Assembly (NCBI GenBank): GCA_021734595.1
Contig: JAIPIO010000049.1
Span: forward strand, 1 to 16,546
DNA length: 16,546 nt
Direction of reading: 5' to 3'
Origin: Kiritimatiellales bacterium
Lineage (GTDB): Bacteria > Verrucomicrobiota > Kiritimatiellia > Kiritimatiellales > Pontiellaceae
Part shown: piece by piece, positions 1-6,505 of the stretch
How the letters are laid out: each line of letters opens with the position of its first letter
How positions within the stretch are numbered: the stretch's first letter is position 1
Made by a program: the position numbers and the translations under genes
The notes under the pieces: model-generated
The model's database searches: none
What the model was told of the DNA's origin: nothing
The model's input: the letters and a program-made list of their open reading frames with translations, nothing else

Positions 1-56
1 CGATTGAGTAGGGCGTCCGCCCCGCAATTCCTGCAAATAATTTCTACTGCGCTCAT
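1..56 (-). CDS. Partial zinc-ribbon protein, N-terminus only
   Basis: An ATG at 56 on the minus strand opens a frame that stays open to the window edge, about 18 codons, beginning MSAVEIICRNCGADALLN. The CxxCG knuckle at residues 8-12 looks like the first half of a small zinc ribbon. Short proteins of this kind, with a second CxxCG near the C-terminus, are common in PVC bacteria as uncharacterised genes. The ribosome-binding site is weak (GGA about 12 bases upstream). The second cysteine pair would lie outside the window, so both the gene and its family are tentative. No function can be given. Confidence 0.45.
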   Translation of the reverse strand, partial: MSAVEIICRNCGADALLN

Positions 57-76
57 ATTCTGATCCACGGGTTTTT

Positions 77-107
77 AACCACGAACAAACACTAATGGAC
101 ACGAATC
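77..107. repeat. CACGAA-type dispersed repeat arm
   Basis: The stretch begins AACCACGAACAAACACTAAT and ends GGACACGAATC. It resembles the inverted ends of the GxxExxY-derived element at 2078-2244, sharing the AACCACGAA start and the three-fold A/CACGAA or A/CACTAA rhythm. It has no clear partner arm of its own nearby, so it may be a decayed single end. It lies in the 57-380 non-coding stretch. Confidence 0.5.
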
Positions 108-130
108 ATTAGTAACATTATGAATATATT

Positions 131-205
131 AACCACTGAATACACAGAATACACTGAAAAAGAGGAGCCGATTCCGCTTCCGTGTATTCGGTATATTCCG
201 TGGTT
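131..205. repeat. Imperfect inverted-repeat element, CACGAA family
   Basis: The left arm (131-158, starting AACCACTGAATACAC) and the reverse complement of the right arm (178-205, starting AACCACGGAATATAC) match at 24 of 28 positions and enclose a 19-base spacer. This is the same family as the perfect 27-bp arms at 2078 and 2218, but with no gene between the arms. It looks like a minimal or decayed copy. The transcript could fold into a long hairpin. Apart from this and the arm at 77-107, the non-coding stretch 57-380 shows only a possible promoter near 351. Confidence 0.6.
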
Positions 206-350
206 CAAGAAGAAAACTTTGCATGTCTATATTCACTCATCTACTGATTAGCGCTTATTCGCATTCCTTGAACCGTGCCTGCTGCACTATTTTCTGCTGA
301 AAATTATTTATCGTTTTGCTTTCAGGCGGTTGGTTAATGTTCCGCTTTCC

Positions 351-356
351 TATACT
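351..356 (+). promoter_or_regulatory. Possible -10 box for the nuclease gene
   Basis: TATACT (351-356) lies 24 bases before the chosen start at 381, with a Shine-Dalgarno GGAGG at 371-375 between them. A -35 match is poor: TTGGTT at 330-335 gives only a 15-base spacer. Weak evidence. Confidence 0.25.
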
Positions 357-380
357 GTAAGAGGTAAACCGGAGGATGCC

Positions 381-737
381 ATGAAAGATAAACTCTATCA
401 TTATCGGGCGGAAATCGTATCGGTCTATGACGGCGACACCTGTACGGCGGATATCGATCTGGGGCTGGGTGTCTGGGTGCGCGGCGAAAAGCTGCGGTTG
501 CTGCGGATCAACGCTCCCGAAATGCGGGGCGATGAAAAGGAAGCAGGCAGGTCTTCGCGTGATTTTCTGCGGGAACTGATCCTTGGCAAAGAGGTGTTTA
601 TTGAAACCATCAAGGACAAGCGCGGAAAATACGGCCGTTATCTGGCGGAAATATGGCTGGAGGAAGCGCCGGAAAAATGGGTAAATGTAAACGACCTTAT
701 GGTTGAAGCGGAACACGCGGTTTATAAGGAGTATTGA
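381..737 (+). CDS. Staphylococcal-nuclease-like (thermonuclease family) protein
   Basis: A 118-residue OB-fold nuclease of the SNase family. These enzymes cleave DNA or RNA using Ca2+. Family landmarks are visible: YDGDT at 16-20 (first metal aspartate, D17), R39 and E47 in RLLRINAPE, and R86 in KYGRYLAEI, matching the catalytic Arg and Glu positions of staphylococcal nuclease. The residue equivalent to the second Ca2+ ligand, Asp40, is Asn44; many phage-like and environmental homologues also carry INAPE or INTPE there. No signal peptide is visible, so a cytoplasmic location is likely. The start at 381 is chosen because GGAGG lies 5 bases upstream; a longer frame from 330 lacks a good site. 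Its end carries the ribosome-binding site of the next gene, suggesting co-transcription with the DprE1-like gene. Activity is inferred from motifs only. Confidence 0.82.
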   Translation: MKDKLYHYRAEIVSVYDGDTCTADIDLGLGVWVRGEKLRLLRINAPEMRGDEKEAGRSSRDFLRELILGKEVFIETIKDKRGKYGRYLAEIWLEEAPEKWVNVNDLMVEAEHAVYKEY

Positions 738-739
738 TA

Positions 740-2077
740 ATGCGGAAAATGTCTGACTGGGGAAACTATCCGGTAATCGATGCCGAGGTCTTTGGATTCG
801 AAACCCCGGAGGAATTGAAAACCCGCCTTGGCAGTCTGGATAAAGTCATTGCCTACGGCAACGGGCGCTCCTACGGCGATGCATCGCTGCAGGAAAACAT
901 GCTGCTGACCCGCCGCTTCAATAAGTTGCTTTCGTTCGACGAAACCACGGGGGAACTTTGCTGCCAGGCCGGCGTCATGCTTTCCGAAATACTGGAAGTG
1001 TTTGTGCCGCGCGGCTGGTTTCTTCCCGTTACGCCCGGTACGAAGCTGATTACGGTCGGCGGCGCCATTGCGGCGGATGTGCATGGTAAAAACCATCACA
1101 AGGAGGGCGCTTTCGGACAGCACATTATTTCCATGGATGTGATGCGCAATGACGGTTCTATCGTCACCTGCTCGCCACTGGAAAACGCCGACTTCTTCAA
1201 TCTGACGGTTGGCGGCATGGGGCTGGCCGGGGTTATCCTCCATGCGACGTTCCGGCTCCATCCGATTGAAACGGCCTACATCCGTGAAGAGACCATTCGT
1301 GCGGCCAACCTCGCGGAAATCATGGACTGCTTCGAGGCTTCCGACGACTGGACCTACTCGGTGGCATGGATCGACTGCCTGGCCAAGGGCGATGCGATGG
1401 GGCGCAGCATTATGATGCGCGGCGAGCATGCCCGCGCTGCCGAGCTGGTGCAGCACTTCCGCAAAGGCGCGCCGCTGAATCTCAAGCCGGGATTGAAACT
1501 GGGCGTGCCGGTCACGTTCCCCAATTTTGCGCTGAACAAGCTGACAATGAACGCCTTCAATTTTGCCTACTACAACAAATGCCGGCCGGGAACCCACACC
1601 CGAGTCTGCGACTACAACAGCTTTTTCTATCCGCTCGATGCCATCGCAAACTGGAACCGCATCTACGGCACGCGCGGCTTTACGCAATACCAGTTTGTGA
1701 TCCCGAAGGCGGCCGGGCGCGAAGGCATGGGCACCATCCTGTCGCGGATCACGGAAAGCGGCCTGGGCTCCTTCCTGGCCGTGCTGAAGCTGTTTGGCGA
1801 ACAGCAGAGCTTCATGTCCTTCCCGATGGCGGGCTACACGCTGGCGCTGGATTTCCCGATCAGCCTAAAGGCGCTTGAACTGTTCAAGGAGCTCGACGCC
1901 ATGGTCGCGGATTTTGGCGGCCGCCTCTATCTGGCCAAGGACTCGCGCATGGATGCGGAAATGTTCAGCAAAACCTATCCCAATGCGGATGAGTTCAAGC
2001 AGGCCATTACCATGCTGAACGAGGGTGCTCCAAAATTTGAATCGCTGCAATCCAAACGGATCGGGATCACGGAATAG
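740..2077 (+). CDS. dprE1: DprE1-like FAD-dependent decaprenylphosphoryl-ribose 2'-oxidase
   Basis: A 445-residue flavoprotein of the VAO/PCMH fold, closely resembling mycobacterial DprE1. DprE1 oxidises the C2' hydroxyl of a polyprenyl-phosphoryl-ribose, and DprE2 then reduces the ketone to give the arabinose epimer. Visible features are an N-terminal FAD-binding half with YGNGRSYGDAS and PGTKLITVGGAIAADVHGKNHH (the HGKNHH motif at 115-120), a substrate half, and a C-terminal YLAKDSR containing the conserved lysine. The segment GYTLALDFPI aligns with the mycobacterial segment holding Cys387, the residue attacked by benzothiazinones. Here it is Ala369, so a covalent adduct could not form. The ATG at 740 is preferred over TTG 734 because AAGGAG (726-731) sits 8 bases upstream. 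The dprE2-like partner follows after an inserted repeat element. In this organism the lipid-linked sugar may not be ribose/arabinose. Confidence 0.88.
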   Translation: MRKMSDWGNYPVIDAEVFGFETPEELKTRLGSLDKVIAYGNGRSYGDASLQENMLLTRRFNKLLSFDETTGELCCQAGVMLSEILEVFVPRGWFLPVTPGTKLITVGGAIAADVHGKNHHKEGAFGQHIISMDVMRNDGSIVTCSPLENADFFNLTVGGMGLAGVILHATFRLHPIETAYIREETIRAANLAEIMDCFEASDDWTYSVAWIDCLAKGDAMGRSIMMRGEHARAAELVQHFRKGAPLNLKPGLKLGVPVTFPNFALNKLTMNAFNFAYYNKCRPGTHTRVCDYNSFFYPLDAIANWNRIYGTRGFTQYQFVIPKAAGREGMGTILSRITESGLGSFLAVLKLFGEQQSFMSFPMAGYTLALDFPISLKALELFKELDAMVADFGGRLYLAKDSRMDAEMFSKTYPNADEFKQAITMLNEGAPKFESLQSKRIGITE

Positions 2078-2104
2078 AACCACGAAATACACTAAATACA
2101 CGAA
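2078..2104 (+). repeat. Left 27-bp inverted repeat of the element
   Basis: It is the exact reverse complement of 2218-2244. It has an internal near-repeat rhythm (CACGAAATA, CACTAAATA, CACGAA), so each arm is itself built of roughly 9-bp units. It starts directly after the TAG of the DprE1-like gene. Confidence 0.85.
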
Positions 2105-2116
2105 AGGGGGAGCAGG

Positions 2117-2216
2117 ATGATTGAGATTGTCTATAACGAAGAAAGTTATCAAACTGGGGTTGATCGTTAATTTTGGTCACTACCCAAAAGTGCAGATTGA
2201 ACGCATTGCCAACTAA
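2117..2216 (+). pseudogene. Internally deleted GxxExxY-family gene
   Basis: GxxExxY proteins are small proteins of about 125 residues and unknown function, frequent in environmental bacteria. The ATG at 2117, after an AGCAGG ribosome site, gives MIEIVYNEESYQ, the usual family N-terminus. It then runs into TGVDR and a stop at 2168. In another frame (2160-2216) the sequence reads LIVNFGHYPKVQIERIAN and a stop, which is the family's typical C-terminus. The whole middle, including the GxxExxY motif, is gone, and the two ends are out of frame. The junction lies near 2150-2157 (CAAACTGGGG), where the A-rich stretch could belong to either side, consistent with a short-homology deletion. It cannot make the protein. 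Confidence 0.75.
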
Positions 2217-2217
2217 C

Positions 2218-2244
2218 TTCGTGTATTTAGTGTATTTCGTGGTT
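2218..2244 (-). repeat. Right 27-bp inverted repeat of the element
   Basis: Perfect reverse complement of 2078-2104, starting 1 base after the relic's stop codon and ending 20 bases before the dprE2 start. A transcript crossing the element could fold into a 27-bp stem with a 113-base loop, which could affect dprE2 expression. Confidence 0.85.
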
Positions 2245-2264
2245 TATAAAATTAGAGAGGGAAA

Positions 2265-2996
2265 ATGAAAAACGTACTGATTCTCGGAGCGACATCGGAC
2301 ATTGCGCAGGCCATTGCAAAAAAATATGCCGCGGAGGGCTGGAGCCTGACGCTGGCGGCGCTCGAGCCCGGGCTGCTGGGGCCGATTGCCAGCGATCTTG
2401 AAATCCGCGGCGACGCTACGGTTCAGACGCTGGAATTCGACGCGCTCGATTTTTCCAGCCATCGCAAATTCTACGAATCGATCGAGACCAAACCCGATGC
2501 GGCCATCTGCGTGTTCGGCTACATGGGCGATCAGGACAAGGCGCGGACCGACTTTGACGAAGTGGCCCGCACCATCGGCGTCAACTTTACCGGCGCGGTC
2601 TCGATCCTGAACATTGTTGCGGAGGATTTTGAAAAACGCGGCAGCGGCGCCATTGCCGGCGTCAGCTCGGTGGCGGGCGACCGCGGGCGGCAGAGCAACT
2701 ATACCTACGGCAGCGCCAAGGCGGGATTTACCGCCTACCTATCCGGCCTGCGCAACCGGCTGGCGAAAAGCGGCGTGCATGTAATGACGGTGAAGCCCGG
2801 TTTCGTCCGCACCAAAATGACCGAAAGCCTGGAGCTGCCAGCCGCGCTGACCGCCGAACCGGTGCAAGTGGCCGATGTGGTTTTCCAGGGGTTGGAAAAA
2901 AAGCGCAACACGGTCTACACCCTCTGGATGTGGCGCTGGGTGATGCTGGTGATTCGGCACATCCCCGAATTCATCTTTAAGAAAATGAAGCTGTGA
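2265..2996 (+). CDS. dprE2: DprE2-like short-chain dehydrogenase (keto-sugar reductase)
   Basis: A 243-residue SDR that resembles mycobacterial DprE2 along its length. DprE2 reduces the 2'-keto intermediate made by DprE1, with NAD(P)H, completing epimerisation of the lipid-linked pentose. Visible features are a nucleotide-binding GATSDIAQAIA (8-18), N107 in VNFTGAV, the serine pair in GVSSVAG (134-135), and the catalytic Y148 and K152 in YTYGSAKAG. The C-terminus VMLVIRHIPEFIFKKMKL matches the characteristic DprE2 tail. The start at 2265 follows GAGAGGG. It is separated from the DprE1-like gene only by the inverted-repeat element. Residues encoded at 2883-2897 form an F-Q-G-L-E stretch from the dispersed 15-bp palindrome. 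The exact sugar substrate is not shown by sequence. Confidence 0.86.
   Translation: MKNVLILGATSDIAQAIAKKYAAEGWSLTLAALEPGLLGPIASDLEIRGDATVQTLEFDALDFSSHRKFYESIETKPDAAICVFGYMGDQDKARTDFDEVARTIGVNFTGAVSILNIVAEDFEKRGSGAIAGVSSVAGDRGRQSNYTYGSAKAGFTAYLSGLRNRLAKSGVHVMTVKPGFVRTKMTESLELPAALTAEPVQVADVVFQGLEKKRNTVYTLWMWRWVMLVIRHIPEFIFKKMKL
2883..2897. repeat. TTCCA-N5-TGGAA palindrome, exact
   Basis: TTCCAGGGGTTGGAA inside the DprE2-like gene, read in frame as F-Q-G-L-E. Member of the dispersed palindrome family. Confidence 0.7.
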
Positions 2997-3040
2997 TGCG
3001 GCGGGGTCGGACGTTTTCCCCAACGAACGAGGAGTATCGT

Positions 3041-4411
3041 ATGAATCGAAAAAAATTCATCCAAATCGGCGCTGCCGCTTCTGCGGGAATGGCGGTGCCG
3101 AAGCACCCCGTCTTTGCGGACGGGATGGCCGACCAGAAAAAGCGGGTCGGATTGATCGGGACGGGATGGTATGGGAAAATGGATCTGTTGCGCCTGATCC
3201 AGGTTGCGCCGGTCGAGGTGGTTTCGCTGTGCGATGTGGATAGCAGGATGCTGTCCGAGGCCGCCGAGCTGGTGGCCGGTCGCCAGCTTTCGAAGAAGAC
3301 GCCGCGCACGTATAGCGACTATCGGAAGATGCTCTCGGAAAAGGATCTGGACCTGGTGCTCATCGCTACGCCGGATCACTGGCATGCGTTGCCGATGATC
3401 GCCGCGGTCGAATCCGGCGCCGATGTCTATGTGCAGAAACCGATCGGCGTGGACGTCATTGAATGCCAGGCCATGGTGGCGGCCGCTCGCAAGCACGGGC
3501 GGGTGGTGCAGGTGGGGTTGCAACGTCGCAGCACACCGCATTTGATCGAAGCGCGGGACCTGATCAAGGAAGGCCGGTTGGGCCGGATCGGGCTGGTGGA
3601 GACCTATTGCTACTCGCGGCGACCGGTTAGAAATCCGCCGAATGAACCGCCTCCCGACCATCTCGATTTCGAGATGTGGACCGGCCCGGCGCCCATGCGG
3701 CCCTACAATGCGGGCATCCATCCGTTAGGCTGGCGCAACTACATGGAATACGGCAACGGCACGATTGGCGACATGGGCGTCCACATGATCGATGCGGCGC
3801 GATGGATGCTTGACCTGGGCTGGCCCCGGCGGATTTTCTCGGCTGGCGGCAACTATTTCCATGGGGAAGGGAAGCCCAACATCTCCGATATGCAGACCGT
3901 CACCTTTGATTATGGCAAGCTGCAGATGACTTGGCAGCACCGGCACTGGGCCGAGAAGCCGGATCCAAACTATCCGTGGGGTGCGACCTTCTACGGTGAA
4001 AAGGGGACGCTCAAGATAGGCCTGAAGAGTTTCGACTTCACCCCGGTGGGCAAGGGAAATCCGATCCATCGCGGGTGGGACGATGCCGATGCCAAGTATC
4101 CAGTGGACAGCGGCGACTTTCCGGAGGACCGGACCGAAAAACGGATTGAACTGCACGCCGTGCCGGCAACGCGCAGGCACATGAGGAATCTGTTGGGATG
4201 CATCGCCAGCCGGGGGCGTCCCTGTGCCGACATTGCCGAAGGCAGTACCTCCACAACCATGTGCGTCCTCGCGAATCTTTCCCTGCAATTGGGGCGCAGC
4301 CTGGCGTGGGGCGCTGACGTGGGCCGGGTGGTCGGCGATGCAGAAGCCAACGCGCTGCTGGCGCGTCCCTACCGGGCACCATGGGTGCATCCAGTGGTGG
4401 AGAAAACCTGA
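3041..4411 (+). CDS. Gfo/Idh/MocA-family oxidoreductase with Tat-like leader
   Basis: A 456-residue NAD(P)-dependent sugar or polyol oxidoreductase. The first 28 residues (MNRKKFIQIGAAASAG and onward, ending near VFADG) look like a twin-arginine-type leader with an RK variant, suggesting export. A Rossmann fold follows with VGLIGTGWYGKM (36-47), then ATPDHWHALP (109-118) and K133 in VQKPIGVD, the usual catalytic-lysine motif (EKP in most members, QKP here). The C-terminal sheet domain carries YGNGTIGDMGVHMIDAARW, with the conserved Gly-Asp-x-Gly-x-His block. The start at 3041 is chosen because GAGGAG lies a few bases upstream. A longer frame from 2993 would overlap dprE2 and hide the leader. 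Secreted members are very numerous in PVC bacteria that degrade polysaccharides. The substrate cannot be told. It may be co-transcribed with dprE2 (44-base gap). Confidence 0.85.
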   Translation: MNRKKFIQIGAAASAGMAVPKHPVFADGMADQKKRVGLIGTGWYGKMDLLRLIQVAPVEVVSLCDVDSRMLSEAAELVAGRQLSKKTPRTYSDYRKMLSEKDLDLVLIATPDHWHALPMIAAVESGADVYVQKPIGVDVIECQAMVAAARKHGRVVQVGLQRRSTPHLIEARDLIKEGRLGRIGLVETYCYSRRPVRNPPNEPPPDHLDFEMWTGPAPMRPYNAGIHPLGWRNYMEYGNGTIGDMGVHMIDAARWMLDLGWPRRIFSAGGNYFHGEGKPNISDMQTVTFDYGKLQMTWQHRHWAEKPDPNYPWGATFYGEKGTLKIGLKSFDFTPVGKGNPIHRGWDDADAKYPVDSGDFPEDRTEKRIELHAVPATRRHMRNLLGCIASRGRPCADIAEGSTSTTMCVLANLSLQLGRSLAWGADVGRVVGDAEANALLARPYRAPWVHPVVEKT

Positions 4412-4433
4412 AAAAGGAATCCCAACCCCTGGA

Positions 4434-5390
4434 CTAGGCTTGCTTGAGCAACCCGTCAAAATACGCAATCGTCTTGGCCAGGCCCTCGCGTAGCGGAACG
4501 GTGGGTTCCCATTCCAGTTTTTCCTTGGCCAGTGATATGTCGGGTTTGCGCTGTTGCGGGTCGTCGGGCGGCAGCGGTTCATGCACCAGCTTGGAGTTGG
4601 AACCGGTCAGTTCGATCACGTTCTCCGCCAGTTCGACCATGGTGAACTCGCCGGGATTGCCGAGGTTTACCGGGCCGGTGAAATCATCGCCGGTTGCCAT
4701 GAGGCGGATCCAGCCTTCGATGAGATCGGAAACGTAGCAGAAGGAGCGTGTCTGCTTGCCATCGCCGTAGATGGTGATCGCCTCGCCACGCAAGGCCTGC
4801 ATGATGAAATTGGAAACCACGCGACCATCGTGCGGGTGCATCCGCGGCCCATAGGTGTTGAAGATGCGCGCCACCTTGATCTGTAGCTTGTGTTGTCGAT
4901 GATAATCGAAAAAAAGCGTTTCCGCGCAGCGCTTGCCTTCGTCGTAGCAGGAACGCACGCCGATCGGATTAACGTTGCCCCAGTAGCCTTCCGTTTGCGG
5001 GTGGACGGCGGGGTCGCCGTAGACCTCGGAGGTGGAGGCCTGGAACACCTTGGCTTTCACCCGCTTGGCCAGTCCCAGCACATTGATGGCGCCGTGGACG
5101 CTGGTCTTGGTGGTCTGCACGGGGTCGAACTGGTAGTGGATCGGGGAGGCGGGGCAGGCCAGATTGTAGATTTCGTCCACTTCGACGTAGAACGGGAAGG
5201 TGACGTCGTGCCGCATCAGTTCGAAGAAAGGATTCTCCATCAGGTGCTGGATGTTGGCCTTGCGCCCGGTAAAAAAGTTGTCGAGGCAGATAACATCGTT
5301 TCCCTCCGCCAGTAGCCGCTCGCACAGAAACGAACCGAGGAATCCGGCACCGCCGGTTACCAGTACGCGTTTTTTCACTAATTCCTTCAT
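4434..5390 (-). CDS. uxs: UDP-glucuronate decarboxylase (UDP-xylose synthase)
   Basis: A 318-residue extended SDR that converts UDP-glucuronate to UDP-xylose with bound NAD+. Visible features are VTGGAGFLGS with the GxxGxxG glycines at 13, 16 and 19, LDNFFTGRKANI (36-47), the UXS-typical NLACPASPIHYQ (76-87), STSEVYGDP (119-127), the catalytic Y149 and K153 in SCYDEGKR, and ARIFNTYGPRMHPHDGRVVSNF. Length and motifs fit bacterial single-domain UXS closely. The start at 5390 (MKELVKKR) is preferred because AGGGG lies 9 bases upstream. An upstream ATG at 5399 directly abuts that site. It stands alone on this strand, convergent with the oxidoreductase (22-base gap, no terminator seen) and divergent from the aminotransferase operon. 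Its product would feed envelope or extracellular glycan synthesis. Confidence 0.93.
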   Translation of the reverse strand: MKELVKKRVLVTGGAGFLGSFLCERLLAEGNDVICLDNFFTGRKANIQHLMENPFFELMRHDVTFPFYVEVDEIYNLACPASPIHYQFDPVQTTKTSVHGAINVLGLAKRVKAKVFQASTSEVYGDPAVHPQTEGYWGNVNPIGVRSCYDEGKRCAETLFFDYHRQHKLQIKVARIFNTYGPRMHPHDGRVVSNFIMQALRGEAITIYGDGKQTRSFCYVSDLIEGWIRLMATGDDFTGPVNLGNPGEFTMVELAENVIELTGSNSKLVHEPLPPDDPQQRKPDISLAKEKLEWEPTVPLREGLAKTIAYFDGLLKQA

Positions 5391-5451
5391 AAATTGCATC
5401 CCCTTTTGTTCAAGAGCCAATAATGGTGGCAGTTGTCGTTGCAGAAATAAA

Positions 5452-5529
5452 TTCCAATCACTGGAAATATTTATGATAGTGTTTTCGAAGGATTGGAAAC
5501 ACGGGAGAAGAAATGTCCAGCGACTGGAA
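5452..5529. repeat. Three-site palindrome array in the uxs/aminotransferase divergent region
   Basis: Sites at 5452-5466 (TTCCAATCACTGGAA, exact), 5484-5498 (TTCGAAGGATTGGAA, one mismatch) and 5515-5529 (GTCCAGCGACTGGAA, one mismatch). Centres are 32 and 31 bases apart, about three helical turns. The third covers the start codon region of the aminotransferase gene and encodes SSDWK. The first two are imperfect inverted copies of each other (12 of 15). The position suits an operator or a transcript hairpin; no regulator is identified. Confidence 0.6.
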
Positions 5530-6505
5530 AAAAGAGACGTTAGGGGTTGGTGAATGGATGGGCCGGATGGAGGCCGCCCGCCATCCGATGGCGGAAAAAC
5601 TGTACGCGATGTATTCGAGTGTAACGGATGGAATCACCATCGACCCGGCGATGATGTTTGTGCCGGTGGACGACCACATGGTGCATCGCGGCGACGGACT
5701 GTTCGAGTCGTTCAAATGCGTGGACGGGAATATCTACAACCTTGATGCGCATCTGGAGCGATTGGAAAAAGCATGCGGCACGATGGAAATAGATCTGCCG
5801 GTCACCTTGGATGAACTGGCAGGAATCACTGTGCAGACCATTCGCGCCGGCGGGCGGCGCGACGCACTGGTGCGCCTGTTGGTGTCGCGCGGGACGGGCA
5901 CGATGGGCGTTAATCCATATGAATGCAGCTGTGCCGAAATCTATATTGTCGTCTACAAGCTGACAAAATGTGATGTCGGTGAAATGCCCGCCGGTGTGCG
6001 CGTCATCACCAGCGCGGTTCCGCTCAAGCCCGGTTTTTTCGCCACGGTGAAAACCTGCAACTATCTGCCCAACGTCCTGATGAAAAAAGAGGCCGTCGAT
6101 GCCGGAGTCGACTTTGTCGTGTCCATCGATGAGAACGGGAACCTTGGCGAAGGGGCGACCGAAAACGTCGGGATTGTGACACCGGAAAGGGAGTTGCTGA
6201 TGCCTCCTGCCGAGCGGGTGCTGGCGGGAACCACCGCCAAGCGTGCATTGCAGCTGGCGCAGTCACTGGTTGCCAACGGCCTGCTTAAATGCGCGGAATT
6301 CCGCGCCATACCGATTGAAACCGCGCGGGCGGCCGCGGAAATGCACATTTACGGAACGACCCCGAACGTCACTCCCGTTACCGAGTTCGATGGAGCCCCG
6401 GTGGGTGACGGACAGCCCGGTCCGGTTGCCGCGGCCCTGTTTGAAATGCTGAAAAACGACATGACTCCCGACAGCAGACGGTTGACCAACGTATTTGATG
6501 AATAA
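5513..6505 (+). CDS. Class IV PLP-dependent aminotransferase
   Basis: A 330-residue fold-type IV PLP enzyme, the family of branched-chain aminotransferase, D-amino-acid aminotransferase and 4-amino-4-deoxychorismate lyase. Visible features are HRGDGLFESFK (58-68), LDAHLERLEKA (77-87), RLLVSRGTG (121-129), the PLP lysine K180 in VKTCNYLPNVLMKKEA, and the acidic residues of NLGEGATENVGI (210-221). Near the C-terminus, IYGTTPNVTPV corresponds to the phosphate-binding and substrate loop. The N-terminal 40 residues are longer than in minimal members. The sequence does not tell which substrate is used. The start ATG 5513 has GGGAG about 7 bases upstream. The stop overlaps the hypF start by 8 bases, so the two are almost certainly translationally coupled. 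Its promoter region carries the palindrome array. Confidence 0.85.
   Translation: MSSDWKKETLGVGEWMGRMEAARHPMAEKLYAMYSSVTDGITIDPAMMFVPVDDHMVHRGDGLFESFKCVDGNIYNLDAHLERLEKACGTMEIDLPVTLDELAGITVQTIRAGGRRDALVRLLVSRGTGTMGVNPYECSCAEIYIVVYKLTKCDVGEMPAGVRVITSAVPLKPGFFATVKTCNYLPNVLMKKEAVDAGVDFVVSIDENGNLGEGATENVGIVTPERELLMPPAERVLAGTTAKRALQLAQSLVANGLLKCAEFRAIPIETARAAAEMHIYGTTPNVTPVTEFDGAPVGDGQPGPVAAALFEMLKNDMTPDSRRLTNVFDE

Larger units (their letters stand above)
2078..2244. mobile_element. MITE-like element with 27-bp inverted ends and GxxExxY relic
   Basis: A 167-bp unit bounded by perfect 27-bp inverted repeats (2078-2104 and 2218-2244) beginning AACCACGAAATACAC. It encloses the first 12 codons and the last roughly 18 codons of a GxxExxY-family gene with the middle missing. 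It sits exactly between dprE1 and dprE2, genes that are normally adjacent, and begins on the base after the dprE1 stop codon. No convincing target-site duplication is visible. Similar CACGAA arms occur at 77-205. I infer a non-autonomous or decayed cassette; the mobility mechanism is unknown and no transposase is encoded. Confidence 0.65.

Noticed and set aside
11..22. GGGCG-TC-CGCCC hairpin at the window start
   Set aside because: The loop is too tight (2 bases), it lies inside the probable zinc-ribbon coding sequence, and no T-tract follows.
722..1687. 321-codon minus-strand open frame opposite the DprE1-like gene
   Set aside because: Same reason: it mirrors a conserved flavoprotein gene and its product has no family character.
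2078..2244. Insertion sequence with a transposase
   Set aside because: Only 167 bp with no transposase frame. The coding remnant matches GxxExxY ends, and no target-site duplication is visible, so only a MITE-like call is supportable.
2453..2467. TTCCAGCCATCGCAA and GTTCAGACGCTGGAA (2421-2435) in dprE2 as further palindrome copies
   Set aside because: They carry three and two mismatches within the ten core positions. In isolation this is too weak to separate from chance, although the second reads V-Q-T-L-E.
5452..5529. CRISPR-like array of palindromic repeats
   Set aside because: Repeats are 15 bp, diverged, alternate in orientation, occur in coding regions too, and no cas gene is present.
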